Assembly: GCA_045598105.1 (NCBI GenBank)
Contig: JAZLLK010000046.1
Span: 1 to 62,077 of the forward strand
DNA from: UBA1205 sp045598105
GTDB taxonomy: Bacteria; Bacteroidota; Bacteroidia; Bacteroidales; WCHB1-69
Reading direction: 5' to 3'
Length of the DNA stretch: 62,077 bases
Shown here: positions 16,410 to 24,406 of the stretch, piece by piece
How positions within the stretch are numbered: the stretch's first letter is position 1
Layout: each line of letters starts with the position of its first letter
Notes under the pieces: model-generated
The model's input: the letters and a program-made list of their open reading frames with translations, nothing else
Databases searched by the model: none
What the model was told of the DNA's origin: nothing
Position numbers and translations under genes: made by a program

Positions 16410-19400
16410 TTATTGAATAATTAACGGTTTGCTTATGTGTGAAGTTTCGGTTTGGAGAAGAATGATATATGCACCTTTGGCGTATTGGGGCAGTGTAATA
16501 TTATGCAGTGTATATCCGTCGGCCATAATATTTTGTTCTATTATAGTTTTGCCCATGGTATTTATTATACGCATGTGTATGAGGCCATAATAGTTTTCTA
16601 TACGCAGGGTGGTGCGGTTATGGGCAGGATTAGGATACAGGTCAACAATAGCCTGTTCTAATTGGGCTTCTGCTATAGGTTCATCCTTTAATTCTTCTAA
16701 TATATATAGTTTATTGTATATGCTGCCATAGTAGTTGCTATCAATTACGGTGGCTACCACATCGTATGAACCTATATTAATAGGGCGGGTGGTGTCGCCA
16801 TTGTAGGTAATTACCACCTGCAGGTGTGAAGGATATACGTTTATTTGTGCGCATTTGGCGGTGCTGTCATATACGAATAGCATAGTATCATGTACGAAAG
16901 CCATTTGAGCTTCAGCTTTTTGTATGAGTAATTGTGTGTGAAGTGTAGAGCTGATGTAGTTAGCTTGTGTAATTACTATATCCACATCGTATAAGCCTGC
17001 ATTTACCGGCACTACGGTATCACCATATTGTGTATAGGTGGCGGTATAATTCACATTATTGGTGTATATGTTTATATGTTTGCTATTGCCGTCATACACC
17101 TGTATGGTATCATTGATGGTGATGGTTGCGGTAAGTGGCTGTATGTGCATAGTGAAGGTGGTGTCGCCATATATATTGGCGGTATCGGATATGCATATAT
17201 TGGCGTAATAGGTGCCTGCATTTACAGGTAGGGCGGTATCGGCATTATATAATACGATATATGGCACAAAAGCAGGGCTTGCCGTAATAAGGGCACCTTG
17301 TGCCTGTCCGTTATAGTACACGTCATTATTTTGTATATTGAATAAGGCATGTGCTTTATGTATGGTCATTATAGCGGAGTCGCAGCCGGCATAGTTAGGG
17401 TCATTAATTTCGGCTTTTACCACATAGGTGCCGGCGTTGATGGCGGCAGGTTGTCCGTTATAGCTAATATTATAGTTTACCTGTTGGCTACTGGTAATGG
17501 CGGGTATGTGAGCCGTACCGTTGTAGGTATGTTCCACATTACTTATACGTACGCCCAAAGTAGCTTTATGTATGGTAATAACTGAATCTAAGTCGGCTTC
17601 ATAGTTGGTGTCGTTTACGGCTATATGGAACGGATGCAGACCTGCATTTACCGGCTGAACGCCACCGGTATAGCTTATGCTGTATTGGAGGTGGGCAGGG
17701 TATATACTCACTATGGGTTGGTGTGGGGTAGCGGTATAGGTATATTCCAGTCCGTTTACGCTTATAGCGGCCTGAGCTTTATATATGTTGAGGGTATCTT
17801 GTGCAAAGCCGTTATAGTTAGGGTCTGTAATGGAAACGGTTACCGCATATTTACCATGATTAACAGGCAATATTGTGTCATTATTATATAATACGGTGTA
17901 GCTTATATCGGCAGGAGTGGTGTGTATGTCAGCTTGAGCTGGTCGGCCGCTATAGGTATGTTGCAGTTGGCTTAGGGTAATATTGGCATTAGCCTTATTA
18001 ATGATGAGGGTAGCTGAGGCTGTACCATAGTAGTTAGGGTTGTTAATGCTCATGTCCACCTGATATATGCCTGCGTTGATTGGAGTGAATATACTATTAT
18101 TATATAATGTATTCACTGCAAGGTTTGCAGGGGAAGTGGTATAGTTGAGCGGGTGAGCCATACCGTTATAGGTACTTATGGTAGTATCATTGCAGGTAAT
18201 ATAGGCTTGAGCTTTAAGTATGGTGAGGGTAGCGTGGGCGTAGGAGGGTGTAACTGAGGTATCGTTGGTAGCTACTACCACATGGTAGGTACCTGCGTTT
18301 ACGGGCATGTCGGTTACGCCGTTATAGGTAATATTATATTGTGCAAAGGCAGGGCTGATGTTAATATTCATAGCGTGTGCCTGACCATCATAGGTGAGGG
18401 TGGTGTCCTGCAGTACAATGCTTGATGGTGCTCTTACTATGGATAGGGTGGCGCTATCGCATCCTTCATAGTTAAGGTCATTAGTGGTGGCATATACCAT
18501 ATATTCACCTACGCCTATGGGGGTGTTACTATACGATATAATGGTGTTAATATTAGCCGGTGTAGCGTTTACAGTAGCTGTTTTGGGTGTGCCGTCGTAG
18601 GTGTGTTGTAGCCGGCTGAAGGAGAAGGAAGCTATAGCTTTATGTATGATGAGGGTATCGGTAGTGCTACCATAGTAGTTAGAATCATTTATGGTGGCGG
18701 TAATGGTGTATTTTCCGCTGTTTACAGGGGCTATGCTATCATTATTGTATAGCAGGTTATAGTGTAAGTCGGCGGGAAAAGTTGCTACTGTAGGGTAGTG
18801 TATGGTGCTGTCGTATTGTTGTGTTAAATCGGATAATACTATAGTTGCCGGGGCTTGCATAATGGTGAGTGTTGCCGATGCCGTACCATAATAGTTAGGG
18901 GTGGTAATACGTGCTAATACTTCGTAGGAGCCTGCGTTAAGGGGCAGGTCGGTTATGCCGTTATAGGTAACGGAGTAGTTCAGTTGAGGGTTGCTCAGTA
19001 CTATGCCGGCCTGTTTGGCAGAGCCGTCATAGGTGAACAAGGTATCGTATATATTTATGTCTACTATTTGAGGGTATATGCGAAAACTGTGCCATATATA
19101 TTCTGACCATCCGCATTCTTCGTTGAGTACGGTGAGTCCCAAATGGTACAGGCTGCCGGTATCGGCAGCTGTAAGGTCGGAAGAGTTTATGGCTAAGGTA
19201 TTATTGGTGGAGGAGAGTAATGTGTTACCATTGTTATCGGCCAGTTTCCATTGGTAGGCGTCGGCGATAGCCGAGTAGGATGCGTTTACCGCTGTGCCGA
19301 ATACTATGCTGTCGGTCATGGTAATAGTACCTAAGATACGGTCGTGTGCTATGTTGACAGTTTGTCCGCTATTATTAATGGTATATGTTCCGGTATTATG

Positions 19401-20954
19401 GGCTATGAGTATCATATTTTTACCGGAGGTGTTGTGTGAACTTACACCGGGCAAAAAGTCGTATAAGGGGGTGATGTTTTGAGGCAGCAACCAGTTGCCT
19501 GATGATTGGGAGAGGGTTATTTGGGAGTGAGAGTAGGAGCTATATTGAGCAGAGGTCAATGTGGCGGTAGCTGTGGTGATGGGTTGAGAAGAGAGCGTGT
19601 TATTATTGTCAATATAGGCGTAGGCTACGGCTATGCCGTCGGCGCCATTGGCACCGTTACCGCCGTTGCCGCCGTTACCGCCGTTACCGCCGTTACCTCC
19701 AAGGTTACTACAATCGCAATAATCTAAATCATAGTTATAGCCGTTGGCACCTATACCGCCTATACCGCCTATACCGCCTATACCGCCTTGTCCTCCTTCT
19801 CCGTATTGACCCAGGGAGAAGGTAGAAGAAAGTACATCGGTGAGAGTGGTATGGTAGCAGTATATGCCGAATACGGCGCCGCCGCCTATTCCTCCGGTAC
19901 CTCCGGTGCCGCCTTCTCCGCCGCTACCGCCGCTGCCACCAGACCATGAACCGCAGAATGCGGCACTTCCTGCGCCGCCGCCGCCACCGCCGCCGGCTCC
20001 GCCTTGTCCGTCGGTGCCGGAGGGTGATATGTTACCGGGTATAAAGTATAGTGTTGTGGTATAGGGGGTAGGGGCGGGTGTGGTACCGTTAGTTCCATTA
20101 GCTCCATCAATGCCGTTATTGCCTGCGGCACCGCCGTTGCCGCCTTTGCCTGCGGCACCGCCTATGGCGCCGCCGCCGCCATTAGCACCGGCAGAACCGT
20201 TAGAACCTGCTGTGCCACTGCCGAATACGGTGCCGTTTTGTCCGGCGCCGCTGGCTCCGCCTGCGCCGCCGGCACGAATACCGCTACCTACGGCTGCAGC
20301 TCCTGCTTGTGAACCGCCACCATAGCATACGGCTACCTTGGTAATATTACCTGTAACGCCGTTATTGCCCATGTAGCCGGCAATGCCGTTAACGCCTTCG
20401 GCTCCATTGCCGGCATTGCCGACGTAAAGGTGGCAGTTCTCCACATAAGTGCGGATGCTGTTACCTGATACATGTATGCCATATACGCTGGTGCCTTTTC
20501 CTGAGGCATGTGCATCGTCATTGGTAGCATCGGCTATATGTATGGTGAGGTTTTTAAGTGTCCAGTTGGTGTCATCAGTAGAGCGAAAACCTATTTTATG
20601 GTTGTAATCTGTCATGTTTTCCAAGGCGTCAATGGTGATGTCGGTAATGGAATCAGCATGCCAGTACCATGAGGTCCCCTGCCTGTACCAGCCACCGTCT
20701 ATAATTACATTGCTTTGCAGTTCTATAGTGCTGTATTCTTCATATTGGCCTGCTGCCATACGAATGTAGGCACTTTGGTTACCTGCCATGGTAAGAGCTG
20801 CATTCAGCGACTTAAGAGGCTGTGCGGCAGTGCCTGCCGACAAATCATTGCCCGAGGGTGATACATATATAACTGGTGTATTTTGAGCCGATATATTCAT
20901 GCTTGCAAAGGTAATGCCTGCGAGCATGGTTAAATTCAAAAGAATTTTCTTCAT
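16410..20954 (-). CDS. T9SS-exported surface protein: pectate-lyase-like start, Gly-rich domain, 11 MBG-like repeats, sorting domain
   Basis: 1514 residues. The signal peptide ends ISAQ. Residues about 25-200 (IYVSPSGNDLSAGTAAQPLKS, key SGND and AAQPLKS) have the start typical of right-handed beta-helix (DUF1565-like) proteins. Residues about 170-450 are extremely Gly/Asn/Ala-rich, with runs such as GGNGGNGGNGG and GGIGGIGGIGG. From about residue 620 there are 11 repeats of about 72 residues, each with a YxGxxxx start, a PVNAGxY middle and a linker such as HKA or NKA. These match MBG (mucin-binding-glycoprotein-like) repeats. The end, VDLYPNPAHNRTTLRI to a basic-hydrophobic tail, is a type A T9SS sorting domain. 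It is probably an adhesin or matrix protein; its ligand is unknown. Confidence 0.9.
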   Translation of the reverse strand: MKKILLNLTMLAGITFASMNISAQNTPVIYVSPSGNDLSAGTAAQPLKSLNAALTMAGNQSAYIRMAAGQYEEYSTIELQSNVIIDGGWYRQGTSWYWHADSITDITIDALENMTDYNHKIGFRSTDDTNWTLKNLTIHIADATNDDAHASGKGTSVYGIHVSGNSIRTYVENCHLYVGNAGNGAEGVNGIAGYMGNNGVTGNITKVAVCYGGGSQAGAAAVGSGIRAGGAGGASGAGQNGTVFGSGTAGSNGSAGANGGGGAIGGAAGKGGNGGAAGNNGIDGANGTNGTTPAPTPYTTTLYFIPGNISPSGTDGQGGAGGGGGGGAGSAAFCGSWSGGSGGSGGEGGTGGTGGIGGGAVFGIYCYHTTLTDVLSSTFSLGQYGEGGQGGIGGIGGIGGIGANGYNYDLDYCDCSNLGGNGGNGGNGGNGGNGANGADGIAVAYAYIDNNNTLSSQPITTATATLTSAQYSSYSHSQITLSQSSGNWLLPQNITPLYDFLPGVSSHNTSGKNMILIAHNTGTYTINNSGQTVNIAHDRILGTITMTDSIVFGTAVNASYSAIADAYQWKLADNNGNTLLSSTNNTLAINSSDLTAADTGSLYHLGLTVLNEECGWSEYIWHSFRIYPQIVDINIYDTLFTYDGSAKQAGIVLSNPQLNYSVTYNGITDLPLNAGSYEVLARITTPNYYGTASATLTIMQAPATIVLSDLTQQYDSTIHYPTVATFPADLHYNLLYNNDSIAPVNSGKYTITATINDSNYYGSTTDTLIIHKAIASFSFSRLQHTYDGTPKTATVNATPANINTIISYSNTPIGVGEYMVYATTNDLNYEGCDSATLSIVRAPSSIVLQDTTLTYDGQAHAMNINISPAFAQYNITYNGVTDMPVNAGTYHVVVATNDTSVTPSYAHATLTILKAQAYITCNDTTISTYNGMAHPLNYTTSPANLAVNTLYNNSIFTPINAGIYQVDMSINNPNYYGTASATLIINKANANITLSQLQHTYSGRPAQADIHTTPADISYTVLYNNDTILPVNHGKYAVTVSITDPNYNGFAQDTLNIYKAQAAISVNGLEYTYTATPHQPIVSIYPAHLQYSISYTGGVQPVNAGLHPFHIAVNDTNYEADLDSVITIHKATLGVRISNVEHTYNGTAHIPAITSSQQVNYNISYNGQPAAINAGTYVVKAEINDPNYAGCDSAIMTIHKAHALFNIQNNDVYYNGQAQGALITASPAFVPYIVLYNADTALPVNAGTYYANICISDTANIYGDTTFTMHIQPLTATITINDTIQVYDGNSKHINIYTNNVNYTATYTQYGDTVVPVNAGLYDVDIVITQANYISSTLHTQLLIQKAEAQMAFVHDTMLFVYDSTAKCAQINVYPSHLQVVITYNGDTTRPINIGSYDVVATVIDSNYYGSIYNKLYILEELKDEPIAEAQLEQAIVDLYPNPAHNRTTLRIENYYGLIHMRIINTMGKTIIEQNIMADGYTLHNITLPQYAKGAYIILLQTETSHISKPLIIQ
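19651..19699 (-). repeat. 9-bp minisatellite coding Gly-Gly-Asn
   Basis: Near-perfect tandem copies of CCGTTACCG (plus strand) encode GGN repeats in the surface protein. The period is a multiple of three, so copy-number change keeps the frame. Confidence 0.85.
19749..19789 (-). repeat. 9-bp minisatellite coding Gly-Gly-Ile
   Basis: Four tandem copies of CTATACCGC (plus strand) encode GGI repeats. This is a second, different 9-bp array only about 50 bases from the first. Confidence 0.85.
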
Positions 20955-21013
20955 TTGCCTATTTTTTTTATTTTACCTGTTTTTTACATTAAAATAATGG
21001 ATGTACAAAAGTG

Positions 21014-21021
21014 CAAAGATA
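21014..21021 (-). promoter_or_regulatory. -7 promoter element of the large surface protein gene
   Basis: TATCTTTG on the minus strand fits TAnnTTTG and leaves a leader of roughly 50 bases before 20954. Confidence 0.65.
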
Positions 21022-21140
21022 CAATAAAAATTAATACTAATCGTAAAAAACATCGTTTTTTTTTAGTGGAGTCAAAAATATAATATGTTGAAATATAGAA
21101 TTTTGATGTATGAATAGACTGATTTAGTGTTGTTAGAGTC

Positions 21141-21181
21141 AAAAAAAAGTGCCTAAGTTCATATTTAGAACTCAGGCACTT
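21141..21181 (-). terminator. Terminator of the small secreted protein gene
   Basis: On the minus strand AAGTGCCTGAGTTC pairs with GAACTTAGGCACTT (one G-U pair), followed by a T run at 21141-21146. Confidence 0.88.
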
Positions 21182-21202
21182 ATATGTGTAGGAAGTCGTG
21201 TT

Positions 21203-21715
21203 TTATTTTAATTTTTTGCAATTGATAAATTTATTATCAATAATGGTATTAAGTTCTTCAGTTATATTTTTGAATTTAAATCTGCTACCGCAGTTATACA
21301 TGGCTTTAATAGGGTTTTTACCCATGATGAGTTTGCTGAACTGTTCGGCATCGGGGGCTGATTTTAATTGTGCGTATTCTTTATAAGTAAGGGATATGAA
21401 TACGGTATTAGGCCCTATGCCACGGTTATCCAGGTACCAGCCATGTTTAAGTGGGGTGGGTAATTGGGATTCATTAATATCGCCGGGGGCGGGGTAGGAT
21501 ACTATGCCTGTTTTATCTTCGTTAAGTGTAATGGGCACTTTATCCAGGTATTTTTTTGCTACTTTATATACTATAGTGGGAGGTGCAGCTGCCACAGTAG
21601 TGAGCTTTACCGGCTTATGTGAAGTAACGGGTGTAACGGTATTTTGTGCGTGGCACATGTAAACAGAGGTACTTATGATAACAAGTGTTGCTAATATTTT
21701 TTTTGTATTTATCAT
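21203..21715 (-). CDS. Small secreted protein of unknown function
   Basis: 170 residues from ATG 21715 (MINTKKILATLV...). A longer frame to 21745 exists but would start upstream of its own promoter element (TACCTTTG, minus, 21734-21741), so it is rejected. The signal peptide ends MCHAQ. The mature part has a Thr/Val/Pro-rich linker, then a compact domain with HGWYLDNRGIGPNTVFISLTYKEYAQL and a Cys pair (NCGSRFKF and FINCKK) that could form a disulfide. There is no sorting domain or barrel pattern. The gene is a single unit with its own promoter and terminator. Not recognised. Confidence 0.75.
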   Translation of the reverse strand: MINTKKILATLVIISTSVYMCHAQNTVTPVTSHKPVKLTTVAAAPPTIVYKVAKKYLDKVPITLNEDKTGIVSYPAPGDINESQLPTPLKHGWYLDNRGIGPNTVFISLTYKEYAQLKSAPDAEQFSKLIMGKNPIKAMYNCGSRFKFKNITEELNTIIDNKFINCKKLK

Positions 21716-21733
21716 GATGTAAACTATTTTTTG

Positions 21734-21794
21734 CAAAGGTAGCATTTTTTATTGTAAGCACGGGAAAAAGCAATGAATAAAAATGTTATCTTTG
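21734..21794. promoter_or_regulatory. Divergent promoter pair
   Basis: TACCTTTG on the minus strand (21734-21741) serves the small secreted protein gene. TATCTTTG on the plus strand (21787-21794) serves the nucleotidyltransferase operon. Both match TAnnTTTG and set the start codons of both genes. Confidence 0.7.
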
Positions 21795-21820
21795 CATTTT
21801 TAGTAATATATATAGTACAA

Positions 21821-22738
21821 ATGATGGAAAATGAATATAGTTTGTTAGTATTGGCAGCCGGTATGGGTAGCAGATATGGCGGATTAAAGCAAATAGATAA
21901 ATTAGGTCCTTGTGGGGAAACCATTATAGATTACTCCATATATGATGCCATACAGGCCGGATATACTAAAGTAGTATTTGTAATACGTAAAAGTATAGAA
22001 CAGGATTTTAATGAATGTATAGCTGATAAATATGATGGTCGCATACAGGTGGACTATGTGTTACAGGAAATAGAAAATATTCCTCACGGGTTTACGCTTC
22101 CGGCAGATAGACAAAAGCCATGGGGTACAGGTCATGCCATACTTATGGCCAAGGATAAAATACACGGATTTTTCACTGTGATTAACGGTGATGATTTTTA
22201 TGGAAAAAATGCTTTTAAGGTGTCGGCCGATTATTTGCGAACCTTATCATTACGTGATGAAGACCATTATGCCATGGTGGCTTATCAGTTGAGCAGGACA
22301 TTGTCGGAGAATGGTTCGGTGTCACGCGGTGTGTGTTATGTAGATGAGCATGAGCATTTGCTTAATGTAAAAGAGCATACACATTTACAATATGAAGGAA
22401 ATGTTATAGTAAATGTAAATGATGATGAAAGCCGTACCGTTATGGATGCCAACACGGCCGTGTCAATGAATTTCTGGTGCTTTCATCCTTCTATATTTAA
22501 GCATTTGGAAAGTATGTTTACCGCATTTTTGGAGCAGAATATACAAAATATAAAATCGGAGTTTTACATACCTTCGGTAGTGGATACGCTTATTAAAACG
22601 GGCAAGGCACAGGTAAAGGTGCTTACTTCAGGATCGCAGTGGTATGGTGTAACATATAGGGAAGACCGTGATTATGTGCAGCATAAGCTTACCGAGATGA
22701 CACAAGCCGGAATATATCCTTCACCATTATGGAAATAA
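21821..22738 (+). CDS. Sugar-phosphate nucleotidyltransferase-like protein
   Basis: About 305 residues from MMENEYSLLVLAAGMGSRYGG. The frame is open to 21773, but the promoter element at 21787-21794 lies inside that stretch, so ATG 21821 (or 21824) is the start. The N-terminal LVLAAGMGSRYGGLKQ is the nucleotide-binding signature of the family (LAAGxGxRxxxxK). VINGDDFYG supplies the metal-binding Asp pair. Enzymes of this type join a sugar phosphate to a nucleotide for glycan synthesis. The exact sugar is unknown. The following M15 peptidase gene overlaps its end by 10 bases. Confidence 0.85.
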   Translation: MMENEYSLLVLAAGMGSRYGGLKQIDKLGPCGETIIDYSIYDAIQAGYTKVVFVIRKSIEQDFNECIADKYDGRIQVDYVLQEIENIPHGFTLPADRQKPWGTGHAILMAKDKIHGFFTVINGDDFYGKNAFKVSADYLRTLSLRDEDHYAMVAYQLSRTLSENGSVSRGVCYVDEHEHLLNVKEHTHLQYEGNVIVNVNDDESRTVMDANTAVSMNFWCFHPSIFKHLESMFTAFLEQNIQNIKSEFYIPSVVDTLIKTGKAQVKVLTSGSQWYGVTYREDRDYVQHKLTEMTQAGIYPSPLWK

Positions 22739-23481
22739 AAACTATAATATGGAGTATGGCTGTAGCCTGTATTATGTGTGTTGCCTGTAACACGCACAAG
22801 GTAAGTTCGGCACAAAACAGCGAAACGCTTCATAATGCGTCATTGCAGCCGATAGGCCACGCTAGCGTGCCACCAAAGCCGGAAGTGTGCAGGTATATGG
22901 AAAGTATGGGGCTGGTGGAAATACAAACGCTATCCCCTAATATAAAAGTAATGTTACCTTATGGTACCGCTGATAATTTTACCGGTGTACAGTTATATGA
23001 AACATCACAATATGCTTATTTTCAAAAAGATGTAGCTGATATGATAGTGCAGGCAGAGTCCTATTTGCATGAACAGTATCCTACTTACATGTTATTGATA
23101 TATGACGGGGCCAGGCCATGCAGTGTGCAGCAGAAAATGTGGAATGCCGTAAAAGGCACGGCGGGCAGATATTATGTGTCGCCTCCGGCCCGTAAAGGGT
23201 TACACAATTACGGAGCGGCGGTAGATATTACCATAATTGATACTTATGGTAATCCGCTGGATATGGGGTGTCCGTTTGATACCTTTGACAAAACATCGCA
23301 TATAGACAATGAGGCTCAATTGGTAAAAGAAGGATTGCTTACACAGGCACAATATGAAAACAGGTTATTGCTTAGAAATATAATGCGTAAAGCCGGTTTT
23401 AGTACCATAAGTCGCGAATGGTGGCATTTTAATGCCTGCAGTCTTACGCGGGCTCAGGAAAAATATACACTTATACAATAG
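22729..23481 (+). CDS. VanX-like D-Ala-D-Ala dipeptidase (M15D), lipoprotein
   Basis: M15D peptidases cut D-alanyl-D-alanine or peptidoglycan-derived peptides. The 250-residue protein has an N-terminal signal ending CVACN (lipobox), placing it in the envelope. The zinc-site blocks are present: LIYDGARPCSVQ (VanX-type Arg), GLHNYGAAVDITI (HxxGxAxD, first His and Asp ligands) and REWWHFN (catalytic Glu and third His). It overlaps the nucleotidyltransferase gene and is followed 6 bases later by the ABC ATPase gene. A cell-wall recycling role is more likely than vancomycin resistance, because no vanH or vanA-like ligase is nearby. Confidence 0.88.
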   Translation: MEIKTIIWSMAVACIMCVACNTHKVSSAQNSETLHNASLQPIGHASVPPKPEVCRYMESMGLVEIQTLSPNIKVMLPYGTADNFTGVQLYETSQYAYFQKDVADMIVQAESYLHEQYPTYMLLIYDGARPCSVQQKMWNAVKGTAGRYYVSPPARKGLHNYGAAVDITIIDTYGNPLDMGCPFDTFDKTSHIDNEAQLVKEGLLTQAQYENRLLLRNIMRKAGFSTISREWWHFNACSLTRAQEKYTLIQ

Positions 23482-23487
23482 TTCATT

Positions 23488-24402
23488 ATGAATATATTAG
23501 AGGTAGAAAATGTAAGTAAGCGTTATGATGAATATGTAGCCCTTAATCATGTGTGCATGCAGGTACGGGAGGGCAGTGTATTTGGGTTATTGGGACCTAA
23601 TGGTGCCGGTAAAACGTCGCTTATACGTATTATTAACCAAATAACGGCTCCCGATGACGGCCGGCTGTATTTTATGGGGGAGCCCATGACTATGCGGCAC
23701 ACGGCATGTATAGGTTATTTGCCGGAGGAAAGAGGCTTGTATAAAAAAATGAAAGTAGGGGAGCAGGCCGTATATTTGTCCATGCTGAAAGGATTGGATA
23801 AGGTTACGGCTACGCATAGGTTACATTATTGGTTTGATAAATTCGACATAGGTTCATGGTGGAACAAAAAGGTGGCTGATTTATCTAAGGGTATGCAGCA
23901 AAAAGTACAATTTATAGTTACTATAATACATGAGCCTAAATTTCTTATTTTTGATGAACCTTTTAGCGGATTTGATCCTATTAATGCCAATATGCTGAAG
24001 GAGGAAATGTTAAGTTTAAAGCAAAAGGGAGCCAGTATAATATTTTCTACTCATAATATGGCTTCGGTAGAAGCCTTGTGTGATGATATGGCGCTTATAA
24101 ATAAGTCAGAAAAAATACTTGAAGGAAGTATTAAGGAAATAAAGCAGGCTCGTAAAAAGAATATTTTTGAGGTGAGATATGCAGGAGAGCACTCTATAGC
24201 AAATATGATATGTAATAGCGGCATAAAAGTGCTGAGTGATACCTATGAAAATAATTTGCATACGGCACGTATGCAAATACCTATGGAAGAAAACGGTAAT
24301 CATTTGCTTACCCAATTATTGCCATATGTGCAAATAAGTGAGTTTAAGGAGGTGTTTCCTACTATGGAAGAAATATTCATAGAGAGTGTTACCGGCAGGT
24401 AG
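23488..24402 (+). CDS. ABC transporter ATP-binding protein (Nat/Ccm type), no permease nearby
   Basis: 304 residues. Walker A is GPNGAGKTS (about 35-43), the signature is LSKGMQQKVQF, Walker B is FLIFDEPFSGFDP, and the H-loop is FSTHNM. The tail of about 90 residues after the ATPase core resembles DUF4162. In Bacteroidetes this kind of ATPase is normally followed by an ABC-2 permease; here the next gene starts on the opposite strand only 4 bases away, so the partner is missing or elsewhere. It is the third gene after the nucleotidyltransferase and the VanX-like enzyme. Confidence 0.92.
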   Translation: MNILEVENVSKRYDEYVALNHVCMQVREGSVFGLLGPNGAGKTSLIRIINQITAPDDGRLYFMGEPMTMRHTACIGYLPEERGLYKKMKVGEQAVYLSMLKGLDKVTATHRLHYWFDKFDIGSWWNKKVADLSKGMQQKVQFIVTIIHEPKFLIFDEPFSGFDPINANMLKEEMLSLKQKGASIIFSTHNMASVEALCDDMALINKSEKILEGSIKEIKQARKKNIFEVRYAGEHSIANMICNSGIKVLSDTYENNLHTARMQIPMEENGNHLLTQLLPYVQISEFKEVFPTMEEIFIESVTGR

Positions 24403-24406
24403 CATA

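Noticed and set aside
19651..19789. CRISPR-like array
   Set aside because: The period is 9 bases with no spacers; it is a coding minisatellite.
19864..20325. Pro-rich and Ala-rich frames opposite the Gly-rich domain
   Set aside because: They are by-products of GGX codon repeats (GGC/CCG) and lack start context.
21773..21820. Upstream extension of the nucleotidyltransferase gene
   Set aside because: The promoter element TATCTTTG (21787-21794) lies inside it, and the added residues do not match the family start.
22729..23481. Vancomycin-resistance gene
   Set aside because: Although VanX-like, there is no ligase, dehydrogenase or regulator of a van cluster nearby; a cell-wall role is simpler.
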